Shown one piece after another: positions 23,747 through 26,069 of a DNA stretch of 26,069 bases. Position numbers and translations under genes: made by a program. Source of the DNA: 2-12-FULL-42-15 sp964196565 (GTDB taxonomy: Bacteria > Pseudomonadota > Gammaproteobacteria > Coxiellales > Coxiellaceae); the NCBI GenBank assembly GCA_964196565.1, contig CAXMUH010000083.1:1-26069 (forward strand). Reading direction: 5' to 3'. The notes under the pieces are model-generated. The model was not told where the DNA came from. It searched no databases and saw only the letters and a program-made list of their open reading frames with translations. The stretch's first letter is position 1. Every line of letters starts with the position of its first letter.

Positions 23747-24511
23747 CTAGGGGGTAACTTGTTTACTTTCATCAGGATTATCCTGCTGTTGCTCCTTCGC
23801 CCAGTCACGCTTCATTTTTTTTACAACATTGGCAGTGGCGCTGTCAGGGGATTTCCCTGCATGTGCAAGCACAGCTTTCGGTGTTATTTGACGGGCGAAG
23901 ATCCCAGCGAAAGTTCCACCAAATTTACCACGCGGCTCACTTAGATAGAGTTGATTAAAAGAATTTATAAATTCTATAGGATCAGCTTTATGTCTACCGT
24001 AAAATATTTTCTCAAAGGTTTTCTCCAACTCAGGTAATGTGATAAGATAATTAATTATTAGAATTACTATTGGCGGATAAGAAAGAAATGGATGAATTAA
24101 GGTAATTAATGCTTGCTTGCTTTGTAGAAAACTTTTTGAATCCAAGTGCTGAAAAATATTTATAGGAGAATTAAATACGAATATTTTGTCACTTCTAGGA
24201 TTTCTAACAAGACATATATCTGTCACGCTAATTATGTGATCAATTTTTTCAGCGCCGCCTTTGACACCGATTACGGCATAAAGAAATTTGCGTGATCCAG
24301 AGTTCTCATTTCTAAGCGCCAACATGATATCATTGCGATTAGTGCTAATCAGCTCAGGTCTTGTGTCTATCCTGTAATATTCGTTTCTTAAAAGGGTAAT
24401 ACAGATATTTTTTATGGTGACTTCATCTTCTGGGTTTTTACTTTCAAGCACTTCTTCCTCTTCTTCTGATAAATCACCTTTGTGGATATTAATATAACAG
24501 TAATATCTCAT
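23747..24511 (-). CDS. Orphan 254-aa protein, unknown function
   Basis: Unrecognised soluble protein. The N-terminus has an acidic block (SEEEEEVLESKNPEDEV, residues 15-31). Middle segments are mixed beta (FLYAVIGVKGG, DKIFVFNSPINIF), followed by a hydrophobic stretch (about 138-158, LIHPFLSYPPIVILIINYLI) that could be one membrane segment or a buried helix. The C-terminus is rich in charged and Gln residues (DWAKEQQQDNPDESKQVTP). AAGAGAAG precedes the ATG. It is convergent with the membrane-protein gene on its left and divergent from the helical protein on its right. It may be another effector-like gene of this cluster. Confidence 0.6.
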   Translation of the reverse strand: MRYYCYINIHKGDLSEEEEEVLESKNPEDEVTIKNICITLLRNEYYRIDTRPELISTNRNDIMLALRNENSGSRKFLYAVIGVKGGAEKIDHIISVTDICLVRNPRSDKIFVFNSPINIFQHLDSKSFLQSKQALITLIHPFLSYPPIVILIINYLITLPELEKTFEKIFYGRHKADPIEFINSFNQLYLSEPRGKFGGTFAGIFARQITPKAVLAHAGKSPDSATANVVKKMKRDWAKEQQQDNPDESKQVTP

Positions 24512-24749
24512 CTTCTCTTGCCCCCCTAACTATATTTACTACAATCCCAAAAACAACTTCCATCTGATTTTATTATTATAATGAATTAAGTTACAACAAA
24601 TAATGAAATTCAGGAATATTATCATGCCATTCGGGAATCAACATATTTGTTTTTGCAAGTGAGATTAATGCTCCCTTAATGTGAGCGCTGTATTATATAA
24701 TTATCTACACATTATTAAGAGCAGCGACATTAAACATAGGGCAGAGAAA

Positions 24750-25556
24750 ATGCGAAGGTTACTGAATGATTTTAACAAAGCAGTAAATACAGGGGACGGT
24801 GAAACTGCGATGACAAAAATTAAGGAAATTCGCGATTTAACTACTAAAACCACACTCACAGCGCTGCAATGTGTGAAAATCCAGGAGTGCGAATTTAAAC
24901 TGCTCTTTGCACTACGTAAATTCGAGCAGGCAAAAAAGGTTCTTGATGATTGCATCAAAGAAATAGAAAAATCCACTAATAAAGACAGCGAGCCAAGTTT
25001 AAAACGGGCCTTAGCCAGCCAATACAGACACCAATGCTATATATTACTCGGTGATTTTTTAAAAATTAGACACCCTACTCCAAGCGCAATGCAACCGATC
25101 TTAAGCAAACTAAAATTAGCTATTGCTGTCCATCAGAGCGCACCTGATAAAACAAGCCCGCGCTTAGATCTGATAAACGACATTACATTTTTATTCAAGT
25201 TAAATCTTATGTCATCAAAAAATCTCTTTACTAAATGTGGCGTTGATCTAACTAAACTCACACATCAAGAAGAAAAGACGCTGCAGCAAAATATCAACAG
25301 CACCCAGCCTCATATAAATAAGAATAAGGTATCTCTAAAAAGAACATTTATATTTGGCGCAGGCTATGAGTCATACAAAATTCCTGTAAAAGAGTATCGA
25401 TACAAACACAGCTTTGCCTTTTTAGGCAGACATGAGGTTAAAGAAGAAGAAAAAGGCTGGAAAAATGCTCGCAAGGGATTTAAAAAAGTAACCAAAAAAG
25501 ATTTAAGCGTCTTAAAATTAGAAAATCCATTTTCCGCACTTTCATTCCAAAAATAG
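24750..25556 (+). CDS. Orphan helical protein, TPR-like
   Basis: A 268-residue, strongly basic, mainly helical protein with no family I can name. The first 150 residues carry paired helices of about 35 residues each (LLNDFNKAVNTGDGETAMTK, LFALRKFEQAKKVLDDCIKE, LASQYRHQCYILLGDFLKI), reminiscent of tetratricopeptide-like repeats, although the consensus is weak. The C-terminal 80 residues are Lys/Phe/Tyr-rich (EEEKGWKNARKGFKKVTKK). The start is taken as the ATG at 24750 with AGGG 8 nt upstream; a GTG at 24681 in the same frame lacks a ribosome site. No signal peptide. Lone gene between an orphan gene and a cupin gene. Confidence 0.6.
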   Translation: MRRLLNDFNKAVNTGDGETAMTKIKEIRDLTTKTTLTALQCVKIQECEFKLLFALRKFEQAKKVLDDCIKEIEKSTNKDSEPSLKRALASQYRHQCYILLGDFLKIRHPTPSAMQPILSKLKLAIAVHQSAPDKTSPRLDLINDITFLFKLNLMSSKNLFTKCGVDLTKLTHQEEKTLQQNINSTQPHINKNKVSLKRTFIFGAGYESYKIPVKEYRYKHSFAFLGRHEVKEEEKGWKNARKGFKKVTKKDLSVLKLENPFSALSFQK

Positions 25557-25569
25557 CAAAATGGCAAAT

Positions 25570-25599
25570 TTGACAAATCCATTTCGTTTACAATATTAA
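25570..25599 (+). promoter_or_regulatory. Sigma70 promoter of the cupin gene
   Basis: A perfect TTGACA (25570-25575) is followed after 17-18 nt by ATATTA/TATTAA (25593-25599). The start codon lies at 25634 with GGGAG 9 nt before it, leaving a short leader. Confidence 0.55.
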
Positions 25600-25633
25600 A
25601 TGCTACGGCTGTGATTTATAGGGAGTTATTATT

Positions 25634-26069
25634 ATGGCGATTCTAAATAAATCTTTTGTTATATTTTGTGCGCTTTTAACAACTGTTTATTGCACAGAAA
25701 CTACCGCTAAACCATCGACACAATCTGCTAAAAAAGTTATTATTAAAGACTTGCCACTGAGGTACTTTTCAAAAGGTATCCGTTTTCGCTTAACAACAGG
25801 TAAAAATATTACAGTTGGTTTCTTTACCGCTAAAAAAGGCAGCCCTGTGGCGCGACACCATCATCGGGCAGAGCAGATTACTTTTGTCATTCGAGGGGAG
25901 CTTAAACTCACCGTAGGTAAAAATAAAAAAGTCTATTATATCCATTCTGGAGAATTAATCATTATTCCTTCTGAGATATATCATAAAGCAATAGCTGTAA
26001 AAGATTCGACCTGGATAGATATGGATTCACCTATTCGAAAAAGTTGGATTAATAATCCTAAAAAATATT
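25634..26069 (+). CDS. Secreted cupin-domain protein (3' end cut by window)
   Basis: At least 145 residues; no stop codon occurs before the window ends. A signal peptide (MAILNKSFVIFCALLTTVYC and following, cleavage probably near TTA-KPS) directs it to the periplasm. The cupin core is visible: motif 1 as ARHHHRAEQITFVIRGEL (His cluster and Glu for metal binding, then Gly), motif 2 as GELIIIPSEIYHKA with the PxxxxH pattern. This is a small single-domain metal-binding beta-barrel; such proteins can be dioxygenases, isomerases or sensors, and the substrate is not evident. GGAG precedes the ATG and a TTGACA promoter lies upstream. The gene appears intact up to the edge. Confidence 0.85.
   Translation, partial: MAILNKSFVIFCALLTTVYCTETTAKPSTQSAKKVIIKDLPLRYFSKGIRFRLTTGKNITVGFFTAKKGSPVARHHHRAEQITFVIRGELKLTVGKNKKVYYIHSGELIIIPSEIYHKAIAVKDSTWIDMDSPIRKSWINNPKKY

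Overview
The window reads as a chromosomal segment of an AT-rich gammaproteobacterium of the order Legionellales, probably close to Coxiellaceae. The main clues are two small protein families best known from Coxiella (CBU_0592-like and probably CBU_0585-like), a Legionella-type outer membrane protein, several large orphan proteins resembling type IV effectors, and REP-like repeats beside a RAYT transposase. The placement is inference; no rRNA, tRNA or Dot/Icm machinery gene is present.

Left part (1-7133). A repeat-rich start carries a perfect 25-bp terminator hairpin. It is followed by a small membrane protein and a secreted Cys-containing protein. A two-gene unit encodes a shikimate-kinase-like P-loop kinase overlapping an AadK-type aminoglycoside 6-adenylyltransferase. 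A minus-strand run then holds an atypical SDR, a sugar:proton symporter and a His-rich outer membrane protein. A small secreted orphan protein with a good sigma70 promoter closes this part.

Centre (7300-18140). A 602-aa Pro/Asn/Tyr-rich orphan protein is an effector candidate. Six minus-strand genes follow: a 1180-aa GltD-PyrK fusion flavoprotein, a GlpE rhodanese, NadA, a [2Fe-2S] ferredoxin, a DUF2797 zinc-ribbon protein and a CBU_0592-like membrane protein. Spacing is tight below the fusion gene and the last pair overlaps (TGATG), so this looks like a redox/Fe-S/NAD-synthesis operon. Next come an AmiD-like amidase framed by two 89-bp direct repeats exactly 860 nt apart, and a RAYT-type Y1 transposase with REP-like hairpins just upstream.

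Right part (18144-26069). A ThDP-dependent 2-keto-acid decarboxylase lies downstream of a LysR regulator, with a T-N11-A palindrome directly upstream of the decarboxylase promoter. A divergent DHA2 exporter has a palindrome inside its promoter spacer. Three adjacent orphan proteins (a four-TM membrane protein, a 254-aa protein and a helical protein) may be effectors. The window ends inside a secreted cupin gene.

No wholly new defence or mobile system was found. The strongest leads are the RAYT/repeat landscape around amiD, the single-chain NfnAB-like flavoprotein heading a nadA operon, and the LysR box at the decarboxylase gene.
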